DNA of 64,000 nt, taken from positions 1-64,000 of the forward strand of contig CADBOG010000045.1 of NCBI GenBank assembly GCA_902796265.1, read 5' to 3'. The notes under the pieces were generated by a model that saw nothing but the letters and a program-made list of their open reading frames with translations, ran no database searches and was not told the origin of the DNA. This document shows, piece after piece, positions 1 through 8,726 of the stretch (position 1 is its first letter; each line of letters starts with the position of its first letter). The DNA comes from an uncultured Bacteroidota bacterium (GTDB taxonomy: Bacteria > Bacteroidota > Bacteroidia > Bacteroidales > P3). The translations under genes and the position numbers were made by a program.

Positions 1-1290
1 ATAAGGGAATTCAAGCCGATGGCCATAGAGACCTACAAGCCCGATGCGGAATACACACTGAAAGAGGGGCAGAGTCTGAGCGACATCGACATTGAGTGGA
101 GTCACGACAAGATAAACCATCTCTTCGCAGGGTGCGGACTCGGCAAGACCTATATGGGGAAACGCTACGGCGAGGCCGTGAGCAACGAATCTGATATAGA
201 ATGGCTGCTGAATAACCGATTCTTCAAAAAGGGAGTCTGTTTCGTTACCCCGATGAAGAGCATCAACCGAGACAGCTTCAAGGACGTTGACGGCTGGGTG
301 ATTATCGACACAGATAGCAAGGAAGAGAACCTGTACCGGTATGACACGATAAAGCACTGTATAGAAAGGAACCAGAATATCTGTACAACTTGGGAATCCT
401 TTGTGCTTCACAGCATGTACAAGCTGCCTTTCGACTATGTGATTGTCGATGAGGTGCACACCTGGTATATGTACGACTACCGGCTGGAAAGCATCAGCGA
501 GATAAAACGCTGCCTGCCGCAGAGCAGCGCGGTGAAGATACTGATGACAGGCACACCGAGCTATGAGACACAGGAATTCGACTGCTACAAGATAAAGGTA
601 ACCCGGGAGGCACCCAATGTGAAAACGGATATGGTTTTCTACCACAGAGACTATTTGGGATATGTCATACAGGACATCAAGGAATGGATTGCCGACAAAG
701 ACCATTATGCGCTGGTGTTCAAAGATAGGGCGAACTACAAGGACGAGGAGAACTGGAAAAGATACTACGGTCTGGAAGTCGACATGTTCAACAGCAGGTA
801 TGACGAGAATGTCAACATTATTCTGAATGAACATACGGTGAAGTCGCAGATAACCATGTTCAGTGTCTATGGCCAGGCCGGTATAAACCTCTACATGGAC
901 GGACGTAAAACGAGAATATATATCATCAACACTACAGGACTCGGCATAATCCAGTACGCAAACAGGGTAAGGGACAAGGAATGTATAGACAAAGTGATGA
1001 TACCTGTCAGGATACAGGACATCAAAAACACATACAGGGCAATCGGTGAACGCGACATTGAGAAAGCAACGAGATACTTGGGGCATCGGGTAGACGTGCT
1101 GAACACGATGAGGGATCCCATAAGTCTATACGACGCCTTGATTGTCAAGGACCAGGATGTGTTGAAACTGAGGTACGGCGTTCCTGGTGAATGTCTGGGA
1201 AGATTAGGTGACAAACTCACACTGAACGAAAGGGAGGCGAACGCATACGTCAAGATTCTCTGGGTAATAACGCAAAAAAAGTCGCCTTAA
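1..1290 (+). CDS. SF2-like (DEAD/DEAH-type) ATPase, probably 5'-truncated by the window edge
   Basis: Helicase-type nucleotide-binding protein. Counting from the ATG at 19, a Walker A motif GCGLGKT lies at residues 38-44, a Walker B of DEVH form at about 144, a motif III-like TGTP at about 177, and a motif VI-like QYANRVRD near 311. This order is that of superfamily 2 helicases. The frame stays open from base 1 to the ATG at 19 without a stop, so the true start may lie upstream of the window. I do not recognise a named family. Compact single-domain ATPases like this are common in phages and integrative elements of Bacteroidota, so a mobile origin is an inference. The last residues (about TQKKSP) are encoded by the terminator of the convergent HD-phosphodiesterase gene, which suggests that the original 3' end was lost or fused there. 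No transposase or integrase is visible beside it. Confidence 0.6.
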   Translation: MREFKPMAIETYKPDAEYTLKEGQSLSDIDIEWSHDKINHLFAGCGLGKTYMGKRYGEAVSNESDIEWLLNNRFFKKGVCFVTPMKSINRDSFKDVDGWVIIDTDSKEENLYRYDTIKHCIERNQNICTTWESFVLHSMYKLPFDYVIVDEVHTWYMYDYRLESISEIKRCLPQSSAVKILMTGTPSYETQEFDCYKIKVTREAPNVKTDMVFYHRDYLGYVIQDIKEWIADKDHYALVFKDRANYKDEENWKRYYGLEVDMFNSRYDENVNIILNEHTVKSQITMFSVYGQAGINLYMDGRKTRIYIINTTGLGIIQYANRVRDKECIDKVMIPVRIQDIKNTYRAIGERDIEKATRYLGHRVDVLNTMRDPISLYDALIVKDQDVLKLRYGVPGECLGRLGDKLTLNEREANAYVKILWVITQKKSP

Positions 1291-1309
1291 ACTTTTGTTT
1301 GAGGCGACT
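1274..1309 (-). terminator. Rho-independent terminator of the HD-phosphodiesterase gene
   Basis: Read on the minus strand, AGTCGCCT (1309-1302) pairs with AGGCGACT (1287-1280), extended by AAAC/GTTT, and is followed by seven T (plus-strand A run 1274-1280). It lies 32 bases after the stop of the minus-strand gene. It overlaps the last codons and stop of the plus-strand ATPase gene. Confidence 0.85.
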
Positions 1310-1340
1310 GTGATACTAATAGATTGATGTGTTGCCTGAA

Positions 1341-3353
1341 TTACTTCATTGGGTAGGCGATGCGTACGTGGTAGATGCTCATCATGCGGCGTTTGAGCAT
1401 TGTGCGGATTTGGTTGATGTCCTGAAGGGTTAGGGGGCAGTTGTTGAACTGGTCGTGGGACATCTTGTCGTCGATAATGCGGTCGACCATTCTGTCGATG
1501 CTCTCCTTGTCGTGAGCCTTGAGGCTTTTACAGGCGGCTTCTACAGAGTCGACAATCATCACAACGGCGGTTTCACGCGAATAGGGAGTGGGACCCAAAT
1601 AACGATAGTTGGAGATGTCGATTTCTTCGTCGGGATGATGAAGCTTTGCCTGAGCGTAGAAATAGCCGGTAACGGTGGTGCCGTGATGGGTGCGTATGAA
1701 GTCGACCACCTCGGAAGGGAGGTGGAACTTCTTTGCAAGGCTGATGCCATCACGCACATGCTGCACTATGATGCGGGCACTCTCCTCGTAATCGAGGTTG
1801 TCGTGAGGATTGAAGCCGTTGTTTTGGTTCTCGGTAAAATAGAGCGGAGCGTTGATTTTTCCGATATCGTGGTAGAGAGCGCCCACCTTGGCGAGGAGCG
1901 AGTTGCCGCCGATTTCGGCAATGATGTCTTCGGCTATGTTGGCGACCTGCATGGAATGCTGGAAGGTGCCAGGAGCTTTCTGTGAGAGTTCGCGCAAGGC
2001 AGGTGTATTGGTGCTCGAAATCTCCATCAGAGTCAGGTTGGTGGTCATGCCGAACATGCGCTCAAAGATAAAGATGAGCGGGTAGGCGAGGAGAGTAAGA
2101 ATGGCGCTGATGAAGAAAATGAGGAACCGTTCGGGGTTGATGCTCGAGAAGGTTGTCTCGGTGCTGAGCACACCAGCAATGTAGATGAGAGAATAGGTGC
2201 AGAAGATGACGAGTGCAACGGCGAAGAAGCTGCTGCGTTTCTCGAAGTTGCGTACGGTGATGATGCTCATCATGCCCGACACAAGCTGATAGAAGATGAA
2301 TTCGTAGCTGTTGGGGACAAGGTTGCCGATGATGATAACGGCCACAATGTGGATATAGAGAGCCACACGCATATCGAAAAAGATTCGCATCAGTATGGGA
2401 ACCATACAGATAGGAGCAATCAGCACATAGTCGGGATTGGTGCGTACAAGAAGGGCGACGATGGCTGAAATGAAGATGACGATGAAGAAAGCGAAGGTGA
2501 CCTTCTTGAGGTCCTCGAGCATGGGGTGCTTGATGTTCTTGAGGAAGATGTAAAGAGCCACGAAGGCGATGATGCAAAGCACGGCGAGGCCGAGATAGTG
2601 AAGAAAAGGATTGAATTCAGCAGTACGGCGGAGGGATTCCTCTTGCTCGAGCGATGTGATGGCTTGTGAAATATCATCGTCGATACGCTGACCCTTGCTG
2701 ACAATCAGTTCGCCTTGAGTAATCTTGCGGCTGGAGAAACCCACTTGAGAGAGACGGGTGTCGAGCTCGAGATGAGAGCGGTTCTCGTCATAGACAAGCG
2801 AGGGGACAAGAATGGAATCGGTGAGGAGCTTAGTAATCTTGAGTGCTTCGTTGGTATCCTTGATAGCGTTGGCAACGTAGGAGAACACATCGTCGGGGGT
2901 GGCCACATTTCGCACTTGACGGCCGATGTTGCCATCGAGAAGCACAACGGGATGACCCGTAATAAGAGCGCTGGAATCGCAGTAGCCGTCGCCGCTATAG
3001 ACGATGCCGACGAGCTGAGAGAGCATCTGTTTCTGTCGTTGCGGAAGAGAGAGGGAGAGCAGTCGCGATTGGGCAACAATTTGAGCATTGCTGTCGGCAG
3101 AGAAGTAATGTACCGACTGCGATTTGATGCGTTCGGCATCGAGGTTAGCCTCTTCTTCTGTGCGGAGGACGGTGAAGTCGAACGGAGCAAAAAGGTCGTC
3201 GCTACGCCAAAAAGAGCCAACGGTGTGGTCGTATTCAACTTTTGTGAAGTTGTTGGGGAACATCACCAGAATCAACGCCACCGTGAGTGCCATAATTGAC
3301 ACCAGGTAGACGATTCGGAGATGGGAAACGATGTATGACAAAAACTTTTTCAT
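1341..3353 (-). CDS. 7TM-HD family membrane phosphohydrolase (PgpH-like, probable cyclic-di-AMP phosphodiesterase)
   Basis: A 670-residue membrane protein with the architecture of the 7TMR-HD family: one N-terminal membrane helix (about 10-32), a large extracytoplasmic domain (about 33-250), a block of hydrophobic helices (about 255-430) and a cytoplasmic HD domain. The HD metal motif ALYHDIGKI puts His/Asp at about 495-496. A second histidine cluster RTHHGTT follows about 60 residues later, and an aspartate in VMIVDSVEA completes the metal site. Proteins of this build (PgpH in Firmicutes) hydrolyse cyclic-di-AMP; that substrate is inferred here from architecture. The gene has its own -7 box (3412-3420) and terminator (1274-1309), so it is probably transcribed alone. 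Confidence 0.85.
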   Translation of the reverse strand: MKKFLSYIVSHLRIVYLVSIMALTVALILVMFPNNFTKVEYDHTVGSFWRSDDLFAPFDFTVLRTEEEANLDAERIKSQSVHYFSADSNAQIVAQSRLLSLSLPQRQKQMLSQLVGIVYSGDGYCDSSALITGHPVVLLDGNIGRQVRNVATPDDVFSYVANAIKDTNEALKITKLLTDSILVPSLVYDENRSHLELDTRLSQVGFSSRKITQGELIVSKGQRIDDDISQAITSLEQEESLRRTAEFNPFLHYLGLAVLCIIAFVALYIFLKNIKHPMLEDLKKVTFAFFIVIFISAIVALLVRTNPDYVLIAPICMVPILMRIFFDMRVALYIHIVAVIIIGNLVPNSYEFIFYQLVSGMMSIITVRNFEKRSSFFAVALVIFCTYSLIYIAGVLSTETTFSSINPERFLIFFISAILTLLAYPLIFIFERMFGMTTNLTLMEISSTNTPALRELSQKAPGTFQHSMQVANIAEDIIAEIGGNSLLAKVGALYHDIGKINAPLYFTENQNNGFNPHDNLDYEESARIIVQHVRDGISLAKKFHLPSEVVDFIRTHHGTTVTGYFYAQAKLHHPDEEIDISNYRYLGPTPYSRETAVVMIVDSVEAACKSLKAHDKESIDRMVDRIIDDKMSHDQFNNCPLTLQDINQIRTMLKRRMMSIYHVRIAYPMK

Positions 3354-3411
3354 TTGCTATCTTGTTCCATATTAGGAGATTAACACATTGTTGCGTATTC
3401 TTATATGAAAT

Positions 3412-3420
3412 GCAAAGATA
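3412..3420 (-). promoter_or_regulatory. Bacteroidota -7 box for the HD-phosphodiesterase gene
   Basis: The minus strand reads TATCTTTGC, matching TAnnTTTG, 58 bases before the ATG at 3353. No convincing -33 TTTG was found. Confidence 0.55.
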
Positions 3421-3444
3421 AGAAAAAGTTTTTAATACATATTG

Positions 3445-4059
3445 TTAACGAAGACTAAACTTGAGGCCCAACCCCACGCGCCAGCTGCTCTCGTTGTCGG
3501 CAACCCCTATCAAGTATGCAAAAGGGAAGCTACCGTAGTCGAGGGAGAGAGAGAACACCAGTTGGCGGGAGAGACGAAGTTCCTCGCCGAAACCGAACCA
3601 AAAGCCATCGACTTGGCCGCCCAATCCCCAACCGGCATGAGCAAAGAAGCCCAAAAGATTATTACGCATATAGCGTTTGCTGAAAGGGATAGTGTGAGCC
3701 TCGATCATCACTCCCCCAGAGAGATGGTATTTGTTGTCGTCCCAACCGATATAGTAAAAATCGATGTCAGAGGCTTTGGAAAAAGAAGTTGTGCCGGAAA
3801 AGCCAGTAGAGGAGGCACCTTGCAGAGAAAGGGTGGCACCAACCATGAAATACTCCCAAATATTAACACTAACCGTCAGGTCGAGAGAGCGTTCGGGATG
3901 GTATTTCAAGAAGCCTCCGCCAAAATTGAAGTTAGTGGAAGGGAGGATTTTCATGCCCAATTCGAGATTTGTTCGATGGAGAAGGCTGTTAGAAGACTCC
4001 TGGGCATTTATCGTGGAGACCATCAAGCAGATGGCTATTATTGTTGCGATTTTTTTCAT
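3445..4059 (-). CDS. small outer-membrane beta-barrel protein (unassigned)
   Basis: About 204 residues. The start MKKIATIIAICLMVS (ATG at 4059) begins a clear Sec signal peptide ending near INAQ, so longer in-frame readings from further upstream are not credible. The mature part alternates aromatic and small residues in short strands and ends in a beta-signal-like tail (VGLGLKFSLR), as outer-membrane beta-barrels do. It follows the 441-residue adhesin-like gene by 37 bases and is the last gene of the ECF-sigma run (7082 down to 3445), so it may be under that sigma factor's control. No named family was recognised. Confidence 0.7.
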   Translation of the reverse strand: MKKIATIIAICLMVSTINAQESSNSLLHRTNLELGMKILPSTNFNFGGGFLKYHPERSLDLTVSVNIWEYFMVGATLSLQGASSTGFSGTTSFSKASDIDFYYIGWDDNKYHLSGGVMIEAHTIPFSKRYMRNNLLGFFAHAGWGLGGQVDGFWFGFGEELRLSRQLVFSLSLDYGSFPFAYLIGVADNESSWRVGLGLKFSLR

Positions 4060-4096
4060 TATTAATATGTTGATATGTTGATATGTGGAATTGATA

Positions 4097-5422
4097 TTAG
4101 AAGGATAATGTGATACCAAACGATGTTGGGAATAGTTTTTCGTTGAGCATGGGTTTGCTGACGGGATTATCGGTTTTGGTGCGGAAGAGGGGCGTGAGAG
4201 AGGTTTGGGCAAAGAAAGCGACTTTGCCGTATCCTGCCGTCAGTCGCATATCGAGGCGGAAGGGGTTGATGAGTTTGCCTATCTTATCGTTGGAGGTCGA
4301 TGCCTGCATGTTTTTGTCGGCATAGTGTCCGAAATGCCTAATGACAACATTTTTGGATACTATTGCCATTGATGGATGCAGTTCGGCTCCGATGCGTAAA
4401 CCTTTATAATCGGCTCGGCTACGCCATTCGAAGCGGATGGGAATCATGATATAAACGTTACCCCTTATGGTACTGTTCCAGAGGATTTTGCCATTGGCGA
4501 GTTCTTCGCTTGCGAAAAGAGAGGAGGCATCCAAAGCCTGTAGAGAGAAACTGGAGGTAATGGTGTCCTCAACAAGGTCGAGGTAAGTGTTGTCGGCATT
4601 ATATTCCTCAGCTTTCATTCCAAATCCTAACATAAGGCTCCAATTGCTATTAGACCATACGGAGGCATAGAACTGATAGTTGAAACAGGAGAGTGATTTG
4701 ATGCTCCAGTTGAAGTTACTGCCCTTGGCATAGGGGTTGTAAAATGGGAAGCTGCCGAGAGTTGCGGCGCCAAAGGAGAAATCCATAAAGAAAGGGAACG
4801 AAGAATGGTCAGGGTTGAACAGATAGCTGTAAGGCGACTCTTGGATTCGAGTGCTGGTTTCACCTATTTCAACGATGCGACCGTTGCCTTTGACGATGGT
4901 GTTTTTCTGGGGTCCGCTTAAGAGGTCGTGGCGAATCCAGCTATTGCCTTTGGATTCGATTTCGGAATCGTTGGCTTCGATAGGAGTTTTCACATCAATC
5001 ATGGCAAGATTGTCACTTCTCAACACCAGACGATTGAGAGCAGCTTTGTTGCCAGAAGAGCTACGCAGCATAACGCTTGCGAAATCGATGGCGTTGACAA
5101 TGATGTCTTTAGAGGTGGTATGAACCCTTATGCCATTCTTGAAGCTGATGCTTTTGTCGATGGTGAGCTGTTTGGTGGTTTCGTCGAGGGTTATCTTGCC
5201 CGTTGGGAATTTCATGCTGTCGACTTCTGTAAAAGTTCCGGCCGTTATAATGTCGACGTAATTGGCCGTATCGAGGATGATATCGATGGAGCATTTGCCC
5301 CCGACGTTGATGGTGGCAGGAGCCCATGGCAGACGCTGCATCAGAACAACAGGAAGGTGAATCTCTTGAGCTATGACAGTAGTGCTTAGAGCCAAAAGAG
5401 TGAGGATGAATAATTTTTTCAT
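4097..5422 (-). CDS. exported protein with DUF2807-like adhesin region and C-terminal beta-barrel
   Basis: 441 residues with a signal peptide (MKKLFILTLLALSTTVIAQ). Residues about 20-150 have the repetitive short-strand pattern of the 'head GIN'/DUF2807 putative adhesin domain (VGGKCSIDIIL..., IDVKTPIEAND). The second half looks like a beta-barrel and ends in SFGITLSF, a typical outer-membrane terminal strand. ECF sigma/anti-sigma operons of Bacteroidota often include DUF2807 proteins, and here the anti-sigma gene lies 84 bases upstream on the same strand. The DUF2807 assignment is by resemblance and moderately sure; outer-membrane location is likely; the exact role is unknown. Confidence 0.65.
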   Translation of the reverse strand: MKKLFILTLLALSTTVIAQEIHLPVVLMQRLPWAPATINVGGKCSIDIILDTANYVDIITAGTFTEVDSMKFPTGKITLDETTKQLTIDKSISFKNGIRVHTTSKDIIVNAIDFASVMLRSSSGNKAALNRLVLRSDNLAMIDVKTPIEANDSEIESKGNSWIRHDLLSGPQKNTIVKGNGRIVEIGETSTRIQESPYSYLFNPDHSSFPFFMDFSFGAATLGSFPFYNPYAKGSNFNWSIKSLSCFNYQFYASVWSNSNWSLMLGFGMKAEEYNADNTYLDLVEDTITSSFSLQALDASSLFASEELANGKILWNSTIRGNVYIMIPIRFEWRSRADYKGLRIGAELHPSMAIVSKNVVIRHFGHYADKNMQASTSNDKIGKLINPFRLDMRLTAGYGKVAFFAQTSLTPLFRTKTDNPVSKPMLNEKLFPTSFGITLSF

Positions 5423-5506
5423 GGTTTTATGTGTTTTTCGTTTTTGGTAAAGGTGTCTTATTAAAACTTAATGACTGTAAATCTGAAAAATCTGACGATG
5501 CGATTG

Positions 5507-6397
5507 CTAATCCGAGAAGGCAAGGCATTTCTCGTTTCCGTCTTCAGAGCGGTGCATCAAAAAGCGAGTGACAGCATCTATCGCTTTGCCAATGAACCCT
5601 TTCTCCGCGGCGAGGGCAATATTGTTATTCTCAATCACATTTCCCACGCGGAGGTCGTGGCGGTCGGTAGGTTTGGGCGTTAGCGTTACAAGTTGGTCGG
5701 TTTCGATAACAGTCAAGTTGGTGGTTCTGCTTACAGGAGAGATGCTTTGAGCAACAGGAGTGTGGTTTTGAGAATCATTAGTCATGTTTTGAGCAGGGGA
5801 AACATATTGAGAATCGTCATTATCGGAAGTGGAATTGTTGGCCAAAAGAGGTTCGATAATGTCTTCAATAGTTGTTTCCATAACATTCAAAGGAGCTTCA
5901 TCATCTTGATTGACCTCCAAGGAAGATTGCTGCAACGAGGAATTGTTTTCGGCAACCATTTCTTTTGCCTTATGCTGCTTGGCAAGCAAAAGAGGGGCGG
6001 GTTTTCCGCGACCGATATAAAGGCTGTCGGGGAGAGGCGAATCGGTTACAGAAATAGGCTTAAACACATCGTTTTTAGCGATGATGGGATTTTCTTGGTG
6101 GTGTCCCATTTTCAGCACAATGCCGAAAGCAAGAAGCAGAGCTACTGCAGCTGCAATAGTTCTCCAAATGGCTTTGCGAGAAATTGGTGAGACAACGGGT
6201 TGCATCAATGCCTTTTTGTCGGGCATAGTGACAAGCGGTGGAGTTATCTTGAGCGAAGGTGCTGTGATTGCCTCCAACTCTTCCCTGAGTTCGGGATGGG
6301 TGGCAAGGAATGCTTCAACCATTGCGACTTCTTTGTCGTTGAGTTCGCCGTCGGCATAGCGCATCAAGTAGCCTTCGTAATTATCGTTGTTTATCAT
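5507..6397 (-). CDS. probable anti-sigma factor (single-pass membrane protein)
   Basis: 296 residues. The N-terminal cytoplasmic part (MINNDNYEGYLMRYADGEL... then a helix with ...HPELREELE) resembles the short sigma-binding helix bundle of Bacteroidota anti-sigma factors. One membrane helix follows at about 90-110 (IAAAVALLLAFGIVL). The periplasmic tail is Asn/Ser/Gln-rich and low in complexity. The position, directly after an ECF sigma gene and before two envelope genes, supports an anti-sigma role. There are no zinc-binding HxxxCxxC residues, so it is not a ZAS-type anti-sigma factor. It is separated from the sigma gene by 187 bases holding hairpins and the 28-bp repeat array. Confidence 0.7.
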   Translation of the reverse strand: MINNDNYEGYLMRYADGELNDKEVAMVEAFLATHPELREELEAITAPSLKITPPLVTMPDKKALMQPVVSPISRKAIWRTIAAAVALLLAFGIVLKMGHHQENPIIAKNDVFKPISVTDSPLPDSLYIGRGKPAPLLLAKQHKAKEMVAENNSSLQQSSLEVNQDDEAPLNVMETTIEDIIEPLLANNSTSDNDDSQYVSPAQNMTNDSQNHTPVAQSISPVSRTTNLTVIETDQLVTLTPKPTDRHDLRVGNVIENNNIALAAEKGFIGKAIDAVTRFLMHRSEDGNEKCLAFSD

Positions 6398-6463
6398 GGT
6401 AAATGGGTTAGGGGTTTCAGGTGGCCTTCGGCCGTTTCAGGTTTCAAGTTTAAGGTTTTAGGT

Positions 6464-6485
6464 AACGAGCTGAGCACGGCTCGTT
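6464..6485. repeat. intergenic hairpin between sigma and anti-sigma genes
   Basis: AACGAGC (6464-6470) pairs with GCTCGTT (6479-6485) around an 8-base loop. A smaller palindrome GGCC-TTC-GGCC lies at 6423-6433. Neither is followed by a T run on either strand, so these are not ordinary terminators. They sit inside the sigma to anti-sigma spacer and could shape mRNA stability between the two cistrons. Confidence 0.5.
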
Positions 6486-6489
6486 TTGG

Positions 6490-6601
6490 GGTTTCAAGGT
6501 TCAGGGTTCAAGTTTCTGGTTTCAAGGTTCAGGGTTCAAGGTTCTGGTTTCAAGGTTCAGGGTTCAAGTTTCTGGTTTCAAGGTTCAGGGTACGGGTTTT
6601 A
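6490..6601. repeat. 28-bp tandem repeat array, four copies
   Basis: Units at 6490-6517, 6518-6545, 6546-6573 and 6574-6601. Each begins GGTTTCAAGGTTCAG and continues with a further GGTTCAA and a GTTTCT-like end. Units 1 and 3 are identical, unit 2 has one change, and unit 4 diverges in its last third. The unit is itself built from 6-8 base GGTT(T)CAR words, and decayed copies (GTTTCAGG, TTTCAAG) continue upstream to about 6412. The array provides the stop codon of the ECF sigma gene. Confidence 0.9.
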
Positions 6602-7082
6602 GGTTTTCTGCTGTTAGTAATTCTCTCATTCGTTTTCTTGCTCTGAACAGATAGACGCCCACTTGCTGTTCGTTTATTCCTGTTATTGCAGCCATTTCGC
6701 CATAATCGTAACCTTCCAAATCTTTGAGCAAGAGCAGTTGGCGTTGAATCTCGGGCAGTTGTTTGAGGGCTTTCTGCATGGCATCGTGTAGCTCGAAGGT
6801 GTGATGCTGCTCGTAGTTCTCCTGTTTCGGCATTAGATTGTCGCGAGCGTTGCGACAAACCATTTCATGGCGATGAATACTGACAAGAATGCGGTAGAGG
6901 ACACGAATCAGATAGCCTTTTACACCTTTGAATTTCAGTTCGTCATGTTGTTCCCAGAGTGTAACGAATGCATCTTGCACAGCATCACGACTCGTGTCGC
7001 CATCGCCTGTGTAGCGAAGGGCAAAGCGATAGAGGTCGTCGCTGAATTGTTTAACGCAGTCGTTATATTCGCAGGTGGTCAC
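6585..7082 (-). CDS. RNA polymerase sigma factor, sigma-70 family, ECF subfamily
   Basis: 165 residues. The region 2 core is visible (DDLYRFALRYTGDGDTSRDAVQDAFVTLW, cut here as DLYRFALRYTGD and DAVQDAFVTLWEQ). Region 4 follows (QLPEIQRQLLLLKDLEGYDY, then MAAITGINEQQVGVYLFRARKRM) with the helix-turn-helix. Length and motifs are standard for Bacteroidota ECF sigma factors. It heads a minus-strand run with an anti-sigma factor and two envelope proteins, the usual layout for envelope-stress or surface-gene control. The last residues (LKPVP) and the TGA at 6585 fall inside unit 4 of the 28-bp repeat, so the original C-terminus has probably been replaced by repeat sequence. No clear -7 box was found upstream. 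Confidence 0.9.
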   Translation of the reverse strand: MTTCEYNDCVKQFSDDLYRFALRYTGDGDTSRDAVQDAFVTLWEQHDELKFKGVKGYLIRVLYRILVSIHRHEMVCRNARDNLMPKQENYEQHHTFELHDAMQKALKQLPEIQRQLLLLKDLEGYDYGEMAAITGINEQQVGVYLFRARKRMRELLTAENLKPVP

Positions 7083-7128
7083 GGAGAGGATTTAATATTT
7101 ATAATCACCCAATATACGTTTAAGTGTG

Positions 7129-7167
7129 GCAAAAAATTACAGCGGCAAGAAAAAAATCTGACCGCTG
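7129..7167 (-). terminator. probable terminator of the transglutaminase-like gene run
   Basis: On the minus strand CAGCGG (7167-7162) pairs with CCGCTG (7145-7140) across a 16-base T-rich loop, followed by TAATTTTTT. It lies 48 bases after the stop at 7215. The stem is only six pairs, so it is moderately supported. Confidence 0.55.
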
Positions 7168-7214
7168 ATAATTTTTGGTTGCATTTTGATTACAATTCGC
7201 TTTGGGCCAATCGG

Positions 7215-8708
7215 TTACTTAATCATGATTGTTTTATAAGTATTCCAATCTTGAATCAATTGGCGGAAATCGTTGTATTGTTTCGGAGTCACGATACCGT
7301 CTGGGACATCGATGTTGAGTTCGCGAACAACCACAACGGCAGCTCCAGGATGCTCTTGGCTGATGCTGATACGGATGCTGCCGATGCCTTTCTTGGTGTA
7401 GTTGATGTCAACTGGTTTGCCCACAAGTCGGTGATTTGGGGTACGAGGAAGAGAAATTCTGTAAGTGTATTTCTCGTTGCAGTTGCGAACAAGAAGAGGA
7501 GCCTTGCGGTCGCTTGTAAGACGGGCGGGGGCGATGCTGATGCTGCCAGCAACGGTGGGGAGAACCATCTGTTGAATACCGCCGCCAATGTGTTTTCCTT
7601 GCCAAGGGAGGTTTTCGTCAACCTCAATGGTTCGCTGTTCGTCGACGGCAGCACCATCGGGACGTAGAGGCGATTTCATGTTTGCCGTGATGCGGTAATC
7701 CATTTCGGCATTTTTCTCCTTAATGGTGACGAAAACGTGCCTCATATCGGTATGGGCTTTGAAACCTGCTTGGCGCAGCAAAGCAGCAAGGAGGATATTC
7801 TTGTCGGCAGGAGTGCCGCAAGCAGATAGGAAAGTCTCTTTAGCGGTCGAGGTGCGATAGGCGAGGAGAGAGGCAGGAATATCGTTCACCTTGATATTGT
7901 CAGCAACATAGTTGCGAATATTAGTCACGCAAGTGATTGGGTCATTATCAAATAGCTCATTGACAACATATTTGGCTTCGGGGAGAAGCTCGTCGTTGTT
8001 GACTTGATTGTTGTTGGAGCCGAAACGAATAGAGACCGAGGGGTATAAATCCTTTGCGGGAGGCATGTAACTCTCCTTGAAAGTTTGGGGAATGTTGGTC
8101 AACACCAGATGCCAAGCTTTTTCCTGATTCTTGACAAATTTGTGAGTTTTGGGAAGATTCTTTGTCTCGAATCCAAACTGCCGACTATCTTGTGTGCGTG
8201 CGTTAATATTATATATGAATTCATATTTCTTGATAGGACAATCCTCGCTTAAGATAATCTGTTCGTCGAGATAGTCAGTTTTGCGATGGATGGTATAATC
8301 AAGGACAATAATACAATTATACTCCAAAGCAGTATGGATAACGGCACGTTCGCGGATACCATTGTATCGGCCGCAATCCTGGCATTCGCGCGGAAGCTGG
8401 TCGATGAAAGCATTCTTGGGTGTCTGCACACGACTGCCGTCGGGTCGGATGGTATAGCTCTCGTTGATAGTCAGTTGGTCGATGGCAGGGTTGTAGAGGA
8501 TGAATGTCTCGCCCTTGTCGGCATAGGCAGTTATAGCCCTATTTCTCAAGAGCTTGATTTCCTTGCGGAAGCGGATGTCGACAGTTCCGTCATCGTTAAC
8601 GGTATAGGTGCGGCGGATAAGCTGGTATTCGGCATCTTTAGCCATAATAGAAAAGTGGAAATTGAAGAATAAGCTTGCGCAAATCAATATCTTGGTTAAT
8701 TTTTTCAT
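7215..8708 (-). CDS. exported DUF3857 / transglutaminase-like protein (second of a pair)
   Basis: About 497 residues. The ATG at 8708 (MKKLTKILICASLFF) is preferred over the ATGs at 8720 and 8714 because it begins the signal peptide. It lies 18 bases after the stop of the related 677-residue gene, so the two are co-transcribed. The N-terminal half resembles DUF3857 (strand-rich, with EYNCIIVLDYTI). A transglutaminase-like core follows with Cys at about 297 in SACGTPADKN, His in MRHVFVTI and a possible Asp in EMDYRI. The Cys-His-Asp order is kept, but the usual (R/G)xGxCxDKA context of the Cys is altered, so catalysis is uncertain. The two proteins may act together at the cell surface; substrate unknown. 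Confidence 0.75.
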   Translation of the reverse strand: MKKLTKILICASLFFNFHFSIMAKDAEYQLIRRTYTVNDDGTVDIRFRKEIKLLRNRAITAYADKGETFILYNPAIDQLTINESYTIRPDGSRVQTPKNAFIDQLPRECQDCGRYNGIRERAVIHTALEYNCIIVLDYTIHRKTDYLDEQIILSEDCPIKKYEFIYNINARTQDSRQFGFETKNLPKTHKFVKNQEKAWHLVLTNIPQTFKESYMPPAKDLYPSVSIRFGSNNNQVNNDELLPEAKYVVNELFDNDPITCVTNIRNYVADNIKVNDIPASLLAYRTSTAKETFLSACGTPADKNILLAALLRQAGFKAHTDMRHVFVTIKEKNAEMDYRITANMKSPLRPDGAAVDEQRTIEVDENLPWQGKHIGGGIQQMVLPTVAGSISIAPARLTSDRKAPLLVRNCNEKYTYRISLPRTPNHRLVGKPVDINYTKKGIGSIRISISQEHPGAAVVVVRELNIDVPDGIVTPKQYNDFRQLIQDWNTYKTIMIK

Positions 8709-8726
8709 ATACATCAGCATTAAACG

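Noticed and set aside
4060..4212. 51 extra N-terminal residues on the beta-barrel protein at 3445
   Set aside because: The extra part precedes a complete signal peptide and overlaps the 3' end of the upstream gene.
6490..6601. possible small CRISPR-like array
   Set aside because: The 28-bp units are directly adjacent with no spacers and no cas genes are nearby; it is a simple tandem repeat.
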